Source: Cydia pomonella
Lineage: Eukaryota > Arthropoda > Insecta > Lepidoptera > Tortricidae
Direction: 5' to 3'
Length of the DNA: 64,000 nucleotides
Assembly (NCBI RefSeq): GCF_033807575.1
Contig: NC_084716.1
Coordinates: 124,001-188,000 of the forward strand
Below are positions 33,501 through 39,894 of this stretch, in pieces. The number at the start of each line of letters is the position of its first letter. The stretch's first letter is position 1. The position numbers and the translations under genes are program-made. The notes beneath the pieces were generated by a model. The model had not been told where the DNA came from, did not search any database, and was given only the letters and a program-made list of their open reading frames with translations.

Positions 33501-35942
33501 GCGTGGGCGACACTTGGCTGCGCAAGGCGCTGTCGGCCTGGGGTGCGGACACCAAGCAGGACCGCGGCGTGCGAGCGGCGCCTCCTAGACGAGTCCGCTG
33601 CTTACCATTACCTGGTCGGTATCACCCCACCCTTAGCGAGGGAATCAATACATTAGAACAACTCAAGGTAGCATAGAACAAACCAAGTATTTTGAAACAA
33701 ATGCGTACTTATTTTTCTACCTGTGCTGTTATTATTTTCGAGTACTAAAACGGATCTTAATCGCGTACAAGTATATGTAAACAAGCTTGAAAATGACATC
33801 TTATGTTTAGAGAGCAACATTACCCTTGTGATCCCGTCCCGGAGAAAGAAGGGTTAAAGTTGACATCAACATTCAACATCTAGCTAGTATTTCGATTTAC
33901 CTACACTATTTAATCTTGTTTATCATTTTGAACAGTTGGCACGATAACACTAAAGATTTTTTTTATTAATTATTCATAAGCCATAAATTGATGAGCCATG
34001 AAGCCATGAAGATGCCGTGTTGTTGGTTACAGGGCCGTTCCTCCCGTGCGTGGACCTGTTCGACTGGTGGACGCTGCGCTGCGGCGTATGGGCGGTGTTC
34101 CTGCTGGCGCTGCTCGGCAACGGCACCGTCGTCTTCGTGTTAGTTTTCAGCCGCTCGCGCATCGATGTCCCGCGCTTTCTGGTCACCAACCTGGCGGCTG
34201 CTGACTTCTTCATGGGGATCTACCTTGGTGAGTTACTCCAACTGGCGTTGCTCGCCAACGGGACGATGGTCTTCGTATTCTTCGTGCTGGTATTCAGTCG
34301 CTCACGTACTTCGTGATCACCAATTTCTTTATGAGGATCTACCTTGTGGTCAGCAGTGGTCAACACAAAGTCTTCTCTTAACAGGACACGAATCCATAAT
34401 ATCAGGTTTGTAATGGAACATGAATCACTGAGTTTCTCCTCCATATAATTATTCAAAACAAATGCAATTACATAAAATTATTGAAATTATGTGACTACTA
34501 TTAATAATGTTCAATCCTCCTTAAAAAGTTTGTAATATATTATTTTGGTCATGACAGGGTTCCTGGCGGTGGTGGACGCAGGCACGCTGGGCGAGTTCCG
34601 CGCGCACGCCATCGCGTGGCAGATGTCGGGCGCCTGCCGCCTCGCCGGCTTCCTCGGCGTGCTGTCCTCCGAGCTGTCCGTGTACACGCTGGCCGTCATC
34701 ACGCTCGAGCGCAACTACGCCATCACGCACGCCATGCACCTCAACAAGCGGCTCTCCCTGCGTCACGCCGCCGTCGTCATGGGCGCCGGCTGGGCCTTCT
34801 CGCTCGGCGCCGCCGCGCTGCCGCTGCTCGGCGTCTCCGACTATCGCAAATTTGCCGTGTGCTTGCCTTTCGAGACCGAGACCCCCGCCGCGCTCGGCTA
34901 CGTAGTGGCGCTGCTCGCCGTCAACGGCGGCGCCTTCCTCGTGCTACTCGGCTGCTACCTCAAGATGTACTGCGCCATCCGCGGCTCGCAGGCCTGGAAC
35001 AGCAACGACTCACGCATCGCCAAGCGCATGGCGCTGCTCGTCTTCACCGACTTCATATGCTGGTCGCCCATCGCCTTCTTCGCGCTGACCGCCGCGTTCG
35101 GTGCGCAGCTAGTCTCGCTCGAGGAGGCCAAGGTGTTCACGGTGTTCGTGCTGCCGCTGAACTCGTGCTGCAACCCCTTCCTGTACGCCATCCTGACGAA
35201 GCAGTTCAAGAAAGATTGCGCGCTCGTGTGCAAGGCGATCGAGGAGTCGCGCGTGACTCGCGGGATCGGGCGCTGCCGGCACTCGTCCAACTTCAGCAAC
35301 CGGCAGACGCCGGCCAACACCAACAGCCTGGCGGAGCGCTCGTCGCGCGGGCCGCACCAGCCCGCCTGCGCGTGCGCGTGCCGCCGCCTGCTGCCGCCGC
35401 CGGCCGCGCCGCCCGCGCCGCGCGCGCGCCGCCTGCTGCGCTGGCTGCGCGCCTGCGGCCGCCGCGGCCCGAGGCCCGCGCAGCAGGCGCCGGCCCCGCG
35501 CACGCGCACCGCCGCCGGCGCCGCGCCGGCCCGCGCCGGCTCCGTGTCGTCGTCGGTGGAGTTCTCGTCGTCGCGCTCGGACTCGTGGCGCGCGTACGGG
35601 CGCGCGCCGCCGCCGCCGCGCCGCGCCGCGTCGTGGCTGGTGGCGCGCAAGACGTCGCAGGACTCGAACCTGTCGTCGTCGCGCAACGACTCGTCGGGGT
35701 CCAACGCGACGGCGTCGACGGGCACGTGGCGCACGACGCGCTCGGGCGGCAGCGCGGCGGGCGCGGGGCGGCCGCGGCTGACGCGGCAGCCGGCCGTGTC
35801 GGGCGAGGAGCCGCCGCTGTCGCCGCCGGGCGCCGCGCTGCCGCCGCCGCGGCTGCTGCACACCATCCCGTCGGCGGCGGAGGGCGAGGCGCCGCCCGAC
35901 GAGCCGGAGCCGCCGCGAGAGCCGCCCAAGCTGGTGCCGTGA
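8549..35942 (+). CDS. rk: rickets / LGR2-type leucine-rich-repeat GPCR (bursicon receptor), 5'-partial
   Basis: Twelve exons: 8549-8620, 15569-15637, 15973-16116, 23945-24085, 25807-25872, 30947-31090, 32227-32298, 32509-32635, 33038-33230, 33489-33614, 34033-34227, 34558-35942. The LRR exons are multiples of a 22-24-residue repeat and share phase 2. The joined frame gives about ten LRRs, the LGR hinge (LSYAYHCC), a second hinge exon, and a rhodopsin-type 7TM domain with ERN in place of DRY, NPFLY in TM7 and a long basic tail. Wording in the 7TM part (VPRFLVTNLAAADFFMG, TLERNYAITHA, EEAKVFTVFVLPLNSCCNPF) fits insect LGR2/rickets rather than LGR1 or the relaxin-type LGRs. Rickets binds bursicon at the plasma membrane and raises cAMP, driving cuticle tanning and wing expansion. 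The signal peptide and first LRRs lie left of the window. Confidence 0.88.
8752..9400. repeat. Lepidopteran dispersed repeat (GGGTTCC family) in rk intron
   Basis: Starts with ttagggttccatagttaact, contains ctccgtgatcgttagtgcta and caatttggcatggacac, and ends with a gcatggcccgacatgctcttgg block. I recognise this order from abundant lepidopteran intronic repeats. No intact frame. A partial copy of the left end occurs near 28305. Confidence 0.6.
9401..11689. other. rk intron, mostly unrecognised sequence
   Basis: No coding sequence supported. 10285-10470 contains words (aagttcggtaacttctc, gtttcctttgtttcctgtga) that resemble another common lepidopteran repeat. A poly-C run occurs near 10891. 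The remainder shows no clear structure. Confidence 0.4.
11690..11840 (-). mobile_element. LINE 3' end, minus strand
   Basis: A (TATG)n run at 11695-11717 is the tail seen from the opposite strand. Beyond it, the complement carries AATAAAGTG and the GGTTAGCTGGAAGAGATCCC block typical of the 3' UTR of lepidopteran non-LTR elements. 5'-truncated, no coding part left. Confidence 0.5.
11935..11985. repeat. Short tandem repeat, 18-bp unit, about 2.8 copies
   Basis: The unit gaacgtgtcggttataat occurs three times head to tail; the last copy is shortened. No function suggested. Confidence 0.85.
12052..12665 (+). repeat. tRNA-derived SINE (family A), split by a second SINE
   Basis: The tRNA-like head gaccggtttggcctagtggg has an A-box-like segment, and ggttcaaatcc is a B-box. 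The body gcatggatatttgttcctga follows, with a (TTTA)n end. The element is interrupted at 12194-12520 by another SINE and resumes with tatttataaatattt. Transcription by RNA polymerase III would be expected of an intact copy. Confidence 0.75.
12194..12520 (-). repeat. tRNA-derived SINE (family B) nested in SINE A
   Basis: 327 bp on the minus strand: the tRNA-like head with the TGGCCTAGCGGTAAGAGCG A-box region and GGTTCAAACCCC B-box lies at the right end, the gaagaag tail at the left. It is flanked by identical 17-bp target duplications (tttctatgtatttaagt at 12177-12193 and 12521-12537), which fixes the borders and shows it inserted into SINE A. Confidence 0.85.
13223..13490. repeat. Diverged tandem repeat, period about 107 bp
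   Basis: Three successive units start with aaagaagaagcaccaaaa (near 13227, 13335 and 13438). The first two end with gtcaagagccaaagctattt; the third is incomplete. Copies differ by substitutions and small indels. Confidence 0.75.
13511..13844 (+). repeat. tRNA-derived SINE (family B)
   Basis: 334 bp on the plus strand: ggtggcctagcggtaagagc A-box region, ggttcaaaccccgg B-box, unique body, and a gaggaagaagaaaaa tail. Flanked by 11-bp direct repeats gatgaagagga at 13500-13510 and 13845-13855. Same family, opposite orientation, as the SINE at 12194-12520. Confidence 0.88.
14461..14487. repeat. (AGATT)n microsatellite, probable retroelement tail
   Basis: Five direct repeats of agatt followed by a sequence that reads like the reverse of a LINE/SINE 3' end. 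The remainder to 15568 is AT-rich intron without recognisable features. Confidence 0.5.
15569..15637 (+). CDS. rk: rk exon: one LRR
   Basis: 69 nt between acceptor gcacag and donor gtgagt, phase-compatible with the preceding exon. Encodes RLEENLLTEVPSAVQLLPAL..., one LRR of 23 residues. The intron before it is about 6.9 kb. Confidence 0.82.
15973..16116 (+). CDS. rk: rk exon: two LRRs
   Basis: 144 nt, acceptor acccag, donor gtaagt, same phase. Encodes two 24-residue repeats beginning SLASNRVEWAGAGAL and ending LHPQALAHLPALTTL. Base composition is much richer in GC than the flanking introns, as in the other rk exons. Confidence 0.85.
16150..16460. repeat. Probable dispersed repeat in rk intron
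   Basis: Contains gttgcaaaagtgtccagctg and tgtagcgccacctattttat followed by tttttgacggacacgtttt, words I associate with a common lepidopteran repeat. A 108-codon frame across it has no recognisable protein features. Confidence 0.4.
17405..17650. other. GC-rich island inside AT-rich intron
   Basis: About 240 bp of GC-rich DNA with a cgccggacgccgga simple repeat, between AT-rich flanks. Open frames exist on both strands, but none resembles an LRR exon or a known protein. Nothing else supported between 16461 and 18049. Confidence 0.35.
18050..18630 (+). pseudogene. Non-LTR retrotransposon (LINE) reverse-transcriptase C-terminus, broken
   Basis: The frame at 18061-18405 reads VLSYGLILWGNSVESHRVF, then MPLFRDLNVLPLPCLYI, typical of the region after the RT palm in Jockey/CR1-like LINEs. 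A second piece (LPNECRILSGETFKLKL) appears in another frame near 18540-18610, after an (AT)n run at about 18499-18530. Truncated, frameshifted and non-functional. Confidence 0.7.
18649..18910. mobile_element. MITE copy 1, 262 bp
   Basis: Terminal inverted repeats gggtgaatcaacttttt and its partner ending aaaaagttgattctccc (one mismatch), flanked by a 4-bp duplication attt. Same length and near-identical sequence to the copy at 21904-22165. Non-coding, so mobilised in trans. Confidence 0.85.
18911..20200. other. rk intron, no recognised feature
   Basis: AT-rich intronic DNA. No exon, RNA gene or repeat boundary could be supported. Confidence 0.4.
20206..20430. repeat. Diverged direct repeat pair
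   Basis: The block atgggacatctttttgagcaacttgtgtgcaccc.. near 20229 recurs as atgggacatatctttgagta..gtgtacaccc near 20378. Both end before a tttacac element. Probably two copies of a short dispersed repeat. Confidence 0.55.
20555..20665 (+). repeat. Lepidopteran retroelement 3'-end repeat
   Basis: Contains catgggcggcgataatctct, taccatcaagcgattcgtgt and tgctcgtttgcctcctatgt followed by an A-run, a layout I recognise from 3' ends of lepidopteran LINE/SINE elements. A weaker relative occurs near 56370-56420. Confidence 0.45.
21015..21290. repeat. Dispersed repeat, copy 2 (partner at 5323-5565)
   Basis: Aligns with 5323-5565 over its length, with substitutions and small gaps; shared words include cgactgtcgga and ttgtattgctttaatgcaat. 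No coding capacity. Confidence 0.6.
21330..21480. repeat. Lepidopteran dispersed repeat
   Basis: Contains ttacgcttaaaccaccaaac and cgatttagatgaaatttgac after a tgtctgtctt block, a combination common in lepidopteran introns. No frame. Confidence 0.5.
21904..22165. mobile_element. MITE copy 2, 262 bp
   Basis: Second copy of the element at 18649, in the same orientation, with the same 17-bp terminal inverted repeats and a 4-bp flanking duplication acct (21900-21903 and 22166-22169). Different duplication sequences around the two copies indicate separate insertions. Confidence 0.87.
22432..22572. mobile_element. MITE with about 30-bp inverted repeats
   Basis: Left arm ttagccaacatgccaatcgt and right arm acgattagcgtgttggctaa are inverted copies with few mismatches, extending inward to gctccg/cggagc. 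The internal agagtgatagaaagagacga block is typical of a lepidopteran MITE family. Confidence 0.75.
22600..23040 (+). mobile_element. LINE 3' region ending in (ATTGT)n
   Basis: The downstream half (from about 22910) carries gatcgctcttaagcgataag and gttcggtgtgcaataaaatg before a tattgtattgta tail, as in 3' UTRs of lepidopteran non-LTR elements. The AT-rich upstream part may be unrelated. Confidence 0.45.
23586..23724. mobile_element. MITE, copy A
   Basis: Arms ccacctcacactagcgtctc and tacgctagtgtggggtggc are inverted repeats; gagcgtcggcgtc and gcgccgacgctc extend the pairing inward. Non-coding. A second, diverged copy follows at 23787-23925. Confidence 0.75.
23787..23925. mobile_element. MITE, copy B, next to rk splice acceptor
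   Basis: Same left arm as copy A (ccccacactagcgtctcccg) and internal sequence (ctagtcaactctatggctgc). The right arm is decayed to gacgctcaaaagacg. It stops about 20 nt before the rk exon at 23945. Confidence 0.68.
23945..24085 (+). CDS. rk: rk exon: two LRRs
   Basis: 141 nt, acceptor gcgcag, donor gtaagt. Encodes ILSDARGLTELPSLEGAERL, then a repeat ending DLCVHAPHLRVL. The PSLEG and PPDLC elements match the atypical mid-ectodomain repeats of LGR2 receptors as I recall them. A MITE relic ends about 20 nt before the acceptor. Confidence 0.85.
24270..24545. repeat. Probable dispersed repeat
   Basis: Contains taggtcataatgagcaactt and ends caggtgactaaataaacacc; a near match to that end lies at 52998. 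Blocks tataggtcata and tatgacctata are inverted within it. Likely a transposon relic. Confidence 0.4.
25330..25545. repeat. Lepidopteran dispersed repeat, copy 1
   Basis: Starts with atttgaaatagaggtgtatt followed by gtcaaagaaaactttg, an exact match to 62866-62902, and continues with two gtggcgccat blocks. Recognised as an abundant lepidopteran repeat. Confidence 0.6.
25807..25872 (+). CDS. rk: rk exon: one LRR
   Basis: 66 nt, acceptor ttgcag, donor gtaagt. Encodes AVQTNELEDLPDLRECGELR..., one 22-residue repeat with the ELPxLxxC pattern seen in LGR2-type ectodomains. Confidence 0.82.
25873..27937. other. rk intron, mostly unrecognised
   Basis: Apart from the hairpin near 26403 nothing firm is seen. 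27360-27830 is richer in GC and followed by AT-rich DNA, as if it were the end of a retroelement, but I could not place its peptides in any family. Confidence 0.35.
26403..26440. repeat. Perfect hairpin, 14-bp arms
   Basis: catctcgctcgcac (26403-26416) and gtgcgagcgagatg (26427-26440) are exact inverted repeats with a 10-nt loop. It may be the core of a MITE, but outer borders could not be fixed. Confidence 0.85.
27938..28128. mobile_element. MITE with about 50-bp imperfect inverted repeats
   Basis: Left arm gtacccctagtgtaagtttt and right arm tttatttacactaggggtac are inverted. The pairing continues inward through cgtgacgaacgcgtttgcg and cgcaaacgcgtacgtcacg. Typical lepidopteran MITE layout, non-coding. 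Confidence 0.82.
28129..30946. other. rk intron, scattered repeat pieces
   Basis: Holds a gggttccgtaccaaaaaggt fragment near 28308, a tcgaatattcga-rich palindromic patch near 28575-28640, and a cacctgatggtaagtgccga fragment near 30590. No exon or RNA gene recognised. Confidence 0.4.
30947..31090 (+). CDS. rk: rk exon: two LRRs
   Basis: 144 nt, acceptor gacag, donor gtacgt. Encodes DLSWNRISFLEGGALRGL, then LLLAGNRLRRVPRQAF. At least three decayed tandem copies of this exon follow within the next 400 bp. Confidence 0.87.
31100..31485 (+). pseudogene. Three decayed tandem copies of the preceding rk LRR exon
   Basis: Units at about 31100-31230, 31236-31355 and 31358-31480 each repeat the exon at 30947-31090. 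They keep blocks such as gacctgctgct, cgggtcccgcgcc and cattcgcaccctgttagtat. Between units lie about 30 nt that include ctacag, so each copy resembles exon plus a tiny intron. Stops, indels and frame changes occur in every unit, and spacing is below the usual insect intron minimum, so they are probably not spliced in. The LRR phase continues correctly from 31090 to 32227 without them. Confidence 0.75.
31490..32226. other. rk intron, no recognised feature
   Basis: AT-rich, no gene or defined repeat beyond the decayed exon copies that precede it. Confidence 0.4.
32227..32298 (+). CDS. rk: rk exon: one LRR
   Basis: 72 nt, acceptor ttttag, donor gtaagt. Encodes NLEGNEIEHIDIEAFVPIPN..., a textbook 24-residue LRR in phase with its neighbours. 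Confidence 0.87.
32509..32635 (+). CDS. rk: rk exon: last LRR / start of hinge
   Basis: 127 nt, acceptor gcacag, donor gtacac (weaker than its neighbours). Encodes NVGNNVFPLLPGGGLQRL, then the RAHNNPRLTSFHPPDVFPRIE stretch that leads to the cysteine-rich hinge. The phase changes from 2 to 0 here, as expected where the uniform LRR exons end. Confidence 0.85.
33038..33230 (+). CDS. rk: rk exon: hinge region with LSYAYHCC
   Basis: 193 nt, acceptor ggcag, donor gtgagt. Begins TLVLSYAYHCCEYM, the hallmark of the LGR hinge just after the LRRs, followed by an acidic loop (PEPDDDEGG) and HVDLARWANSSDLWAHY. The paired cysteines would form disulphides with the later CLPLPGPFLPC segment. Confidence 0.88.
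33240..33302 (+). pseudogene. Decayed partial copy of the preceding rk hinge exon
   Basis: Starts 9-10 nt after the donor at 33231. It repeats about 60 bp of the exon (cgaggtgctgcccctgccgc block) with substitutions, and is followed by ordinary intron. The intervening gtgagtacag looks like donor plus acceptor. Not needed for the rk reading frame. Confidence 0.7.
33489..33614 (+). CDS. rk: rk exon: second hinge exon
   Basis: 126 nt, acceptor aacag. Encodes LNSTGVGDTWLRKALSAWG and ends RVRCLPLPG. Joining it to the next exon gives CLPLPGPFLPC, the conserved hinge-to-TM1 linker. The donor gtcggt is non-consensus, but the alternative donor at 33619 breaks this frame. Confidence 0.75.
34033..34227 (+). 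CDS. rk: rk exon: TM1 and first part of TM2
   Basis: 195 nt, acceptor ttacag, donor gtgagt. Encodes PFLPCVDLFDWWTLRCGVW, a hydrophobic TM1 (AVFLLALLGNGTVVFVLVF, with the conserved GN of TM1), intracellular loop 1, and the TM2 start NLAAADFFMGIYL with its conserved Asp. Confidence 0.9.
34237..34345 (+). pseudogene. Decayed copy of the preceding rk TM1 exon
   Basis: Begins about 10 nt after the donor at 34228. It repeats much of the exon, including ctggcgttgctcgccaacgg, tcttcgt and atgaggatctacctt. A gap and a frame change remove part of the TM1-loop region, so it cannot act as an alternative exon in the same frame. Confidence 0.72.
34558..35942 (+). CDS. rk: rk terminal exon: TM2-TM7 and C-terminal tail
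   Basis: Acceptor gacag, stop TGA at 35940-35942, 461 codons. It completes TM2 and runs through TM7. Visible are the TM3-end ERN motif (TLERNYAITHA), AVCLPFE in extracellular loop 2, SRIAKRMALLVFTDFICWSP at TM6, and NSCCNPFLYAI with the NPxxY-type motif in TM7. The juxtamembrane tail EESRVTRGIGRCRHSSNFS is followed by about 200 residues of Pro/Ala/Arg/Ser-rich low-complexity sequence encoded by extremely GC-rich DNA. The conserved core is as expected for LGR2; the long GC-driven tail is unusual. Confidence 0.92.
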
Positions 35943-37472
35943 GCGCCCCGACGCTTCCAAGACTGATTTATTTTGCGGGCGCCGGCCGGGGGCGAGGCCA
36001 GACGGGGCCGCCGCCCCGCGGCCGTTCCAGTGGGAAGGATCTCCCGAACCGACCGGTCGATCATATTGGATATACGAGAACATTATACGTGTTATTTATA
36101 AGTAATTTACAGACAAATTATGAAGATATTTTGTACAGTATTATTTAAATGTCCATGACGAATGTTAAATAAGTATAGAGATCGCCATATAGAAAATATT
36201 TAGGAACTCCTGTGAGACGTACCTAAAGATATTAGTAATAGGTGTAACAAACAGTAGTGGCGCCAGGCGCCACTCGACACGACGGTGCAAGTGCTCAGTA
36301 TTTATTTATACAATTTATAAATAATGTTAAATATAACTTATTGTTACGTAGTTTGAATTCTAAATTATATAAGTGTGTATACTATTAGGACGATTATTGT
36401 AATACTAATAATACCACCGAGGGCCGTCCTTGCCCGTCTAATACTTCCATACTTCACCAATGCTTCCAAATTAATATAAAAACTTAAGGTCGAAGTTTGC
36501 TTACTGGTAAACATTCATCTAATTATACAGCACATTCATGTTGCTGACCCTAAAATTGTCGGTTTTTTCTTTACCTGCTATTAGGCAAAAAAAGTGGTGT
36601 AATATTTCTAATATTCTTGTCAACCTTTTTTTAATTCAAACTAATTGTACCTATTGTTCTCATATCGATCGATCACAAACATGGCTCACAACAAACAATA
36701 AGCCATATCAATCTCAGTAAAACATGAGAGCCAAGCTCCACGTAGTACCTAATCTGTGAATCGAATTAAAACTAAACCCCACTGCCGTCCCATCTCTGCC
36801 CGATGTTACGTCTCCTTCGACCTTTATGGATAAGTCCCGATAGTAAAAAGCCACTATTTTTGTAAGAAGGTGTCCGTGAAGTATCCATTGAGTAGATTTG
36901 ATGCATTAGCCTCCATAAAGAAATGTTTCAGTGGCTCTAACTAGAGACGTCGCCACTTTTACGTAAAGTTATGAATAGATTAGTAAACAACGCCTGTCTT
37001 GCAGTAGGTAGGTAGACTTACCTACTGGATACACTCACTTTGTACTTAGGTATATCTTCGTCTGAAAACCGGTCCTCACTTTACCTCTTACAGTAAGAAT
37101 TTCACTATCAAGAAATGATATGCATTTTCATGTCTTAAAGTCCTCACGATAATGATTTACATGTTACGAGTGATGACGAATGAAAAACACTTGTTCTTAC
37201 TTTTGTAAAAGTTTATTATGCATAATTAAATAAGTAATGTACACAATATTTTTGTTAATTAAATCGTTATAAAAATAGAAAACAAGGCTCAATAAGAATG
37301 TGGTTAAATGCAGAGCCCTGTACACGGCGCTATTTCAAAGTCTTGGCTTCGACATTAATTCAGGCGTACTAACAGTGTCACTCTTAACTGGCCATCGACG
37401 GGCATAAAGCCCGTATAGCATAAGCCATCGATGTAACATAATATTAATACTCGTAATTATACTATTCCTAAT
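35943..37472. other. rk 3' UTR and downstream sequence
   Basis: GC-rich for about 110 bp after the stop, then abruptly AT-rich. No canonical AATAAA is seen until near 38267 (tacaataaatac); AATTAAA-type variants occur earlier. The transcript end therefore cannot be fixed. Confidence 0.35.
36256..36274. repeat. Perfect palindrome downstream of rk
   Basis: agtggcgcc-a-ggcgccact: 9-bp arms around one base, 314 nt after the rk stop and probably within its 3' UTR. It could form an RNA hairpin; no known element was recognised. Confidence 0.8.
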
Positions 37473-37622
37473 GCCGGCTGTACACACTCGTCGAGAGCCT
37501 CTCGTCTCGAATCCGACCCAATTGGAGAAGGGCGTGACGAGACGAGCGAGAAGGGAGCAGCACCTATGTACACACTCGTTATCGACCTGTCTCGGAGTCT
37601 CTCAACGAGTGTGTAAAGGCGG
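37473..37622. mobile_element. MITE with about 28-bp inverted repeats
   Basis: gccggctgtacacactcgtc at the left and gagtctctcaacgagtgtgt at the right are inverted copies. A second internal gtacacactcgtt is also present. Non-coding. Confidence 0.7.
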
Positions 37623-37639
37623 AACAAAAGTTTTTACTA

Positions 37640-38985
37640 CCGAAACCGGGACTTGAAGTAGAGCTGCGCCATCGCGACTGTCGCGAGTCTAGTCTTTTGA
37701 AGTACAATCACTTTATTTATTGCCTCGAGACATTAAACGCGTTCCACCAGATTGCATCAAGTAGAATGTCTCTATTCGGCGTGCGACAAACCTTGTAGTG
37801 ATAATAGGACATACGACGGAGCGACTTGTATGTTGTTGTGTGTCTGCCCTAAAGCATATTCTGTCTTTAGATCTAAAGTTTTTGGTCGGAGTAAGCCCCC
37901 GTAGCAAGTAAACACTTAAGCAAGCCCACGGGGCTTGCACGCCTGGCTATTTCACGCGGCACACCAATCATCTGTCTATCTCACAATCACAAGTCGCACG
38001 ATGATTAGTTACAATGATAAGTTGAGTCGTCGGTTATGCCCCACAGAAAAAAAGGGTTTATTTTTCCCCACTCGATCGCAGTGGCCAAAATAATACTTTG
38101 TTACCACAGGATCTCGCCGCTCAAATACGAAAACTCCTGTAAGATACTGCCATGCCTAATGATAAGTAAGTTATTTATATTTATACTAATGTAAGATTGT
38201 TGGTAGGTGTGTATGTACACTTGACTGCGCGCTGCGTGAGAGTTGTTTAAATTATTTTATTGTACAATAAATACATTATTCGTGATAATACATTGTTTCA
38301 TTCACTTGCACACATTTTTTCAGTATCCAGCCACGTAATTATAAGATAAAAATAAGAAACCGTAACCTACAGCTCCGCTCACCGGGGTTTGATTCATTAT
38401 TTTATTCTAGAGATACGTTAACAACACCAATCATGAAACATTTAAGAGAAAATTTGGAGTGTTTTTGATACTTCACTGACAGCTGTAAAATTTCTACCGC
38501 TTTACACTTTAAAAGTTGAATGTCCAATTCGTCCTTTATGTTTTTATGTATTTAATGAAAGCTACTGCAATTGGTTTCAATATTATTGACCAATTAAAAC
38601 TGTGCCTTTTTGCTCCAGTCATGGGATGTATGGCGCCATTCAATTTCAAAATAACAAATCTCAATGAAAAATTAAACTTAAGCAACTGTTTGGCTCTTAT
38701 TTATGGTAAAATGTTGCTAGCCTAGCGATTAAAAACTGTAATAAATACTTGTTTTAAAGGATTTGTCCATACCATCCCATTACTGGTACCTGTTCCATTA
38801 TAGGGGTGTTTACTATAAGTAATTACAATTCAACATTATCCATTATTTTTTTCTATAAATATAAACATCTTTGGTTAGTATTTCGGTACCTAATAAGAAT
38901 ACATTCACAAAAAGGTATCGTTTCGTCTTCTTCATTTATGTACCTACAATACAATTCGTTAATACCTACAATATTAAGTGGGTAT
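37640..38985. other. Intergenic, no recognised gene
   Basis: Only short frames without recognisable domains. A possible plus-strand polyadenylation signal (aataaa) is at about 38267. Confidence 0.4.
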
Positions 38986-38989
38986 TAGA

Positions 38990-39195
38990 GCGTTTTCACA
39001 TTATCCGATCCGATATCGGATGTCGGAAGGAACTAAAATGTAAGATATATGTGTTTCTCTGTATTTATTTATGCATTATTACTAAAAACAATACATAACG
39101 CAAACGGACTTAATGCCAATGGTACTCTGACCTACAGCTGTTTTTCCCATAGGCGCCTTCCGACTTCCGATATCGGAAAAGCGCTTTCGATAATT
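38990..39195. mobile_element. MITE with CCGATATCGGA inverted repeats
   Basis: The left end gagcgttttcacattatccg plus ccgatatcggatgtcggaag, and the right end ccttccgacttccgatatcg plus gaaaagcgct, pair as inverted repeats. Familiar lepidopteran MITE type. It lies just upstream of the BEL insertion. Confidence 0.75.
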
Positions 39196-39357
39196 TTAAC
39201 TATGTTGGACCCCCCGCCGACTGTCGGTCGATGTTTTTTGTTTGCGTGCGTATTTAATATATATAATACCTACCTATTATGTTGGTATTTGTTTGTAGCA
39301 GTGTGCGTGATCGCTGAAAGCGGTGCGGCGGTGGAGCGCGACAAAGATGGCGTCATT

Positions 39358-39362
39358 TAAAC
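39358..39362. repeat. Target-site duplication of BEL element, left
   Basis: taaac directly before the 5' LTR; the same five bases follow the 3' LTR at 45498-45502. 5-bp duplications fit BEL/Pao integration. Confidence 0.85.
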
Positions 39363-39560
39363 TGTTAAATGTAGTATGTTTAGTTTTTATAGTTGCCCAA
39401 TTTCACAGTAGATGTCGCTGATCTATCGGCTACTTCACGCTATTAAGATTTTTCTACAGCCCCTTATAAGGTAAATTTGGTTTCGGAATAAATGAGTATT
39501 AAGTTGTCAAGTGAAGTGTTTCATTACAAAAGGTAGGAAGTGCAGTGCAGGGAGTGAACA
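39363..39560 (+). repeat. 5' LTR
   Basis: 198 bp, begins TGTTAAATG and ends GAGTGAACA, with an aataaa near 39489. Same sequence as the 3' LTR at 45300-45497. Confidence 0.95.
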
Positions 39561-39561
39561 T

Positions 39562-39576
39562 TGGTCCTTCGGAACC
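39562..39576 (+). other. Primer-binding site
   Basis: TGGTCCTTCGGAACC, one base after the 5' LTR, complementary to a tRNA 3' end of the form ...CCA. The tRNA was not identified. Confidence 0.65.
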
Positions 39577-39894
39577 TAGGATAATCGTGAGTACAGTGAC
39601 AGTGGAAATGTGAAGTGTCAAAGACTTAGTCAATTTTCGCGGTAACACACACTTAGAATATTTCGTGTGAAAAAAGACATAGTGCAATTTCGAGTGAATT
39701 TAGGACTTAGAAATAAACCGTCGAAAAAACACTTAGAATAATTTGTTTAAATTTTGGACTTAGTCGATTTTGTGAATTTTTGGACTTAGCGTAATTTCGG
39801 TTGAAAAAACACTTTGAAAAATTGTGTTCAAAAATAAACTTAGAATCAAATAGACTTTGAAATCTGTCATTCACTTAGCAAATTTTAAACAATA

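Noticed and set aside
34955..36083. Antisense frames of 369 and 324 codons opposite rk
   Set aside because: Low-complexity mirror of GC-rich codons; no splice sites or recognisable motifs support an antisense gene.
34616..36148. 510-codon plus-strand frame over the last rk exon
   Set aside because: Arg/Ala-rich shadow of the GC-rich rk exon in another register, with no domains. The rk frame carries the conserved 7TM sequence.
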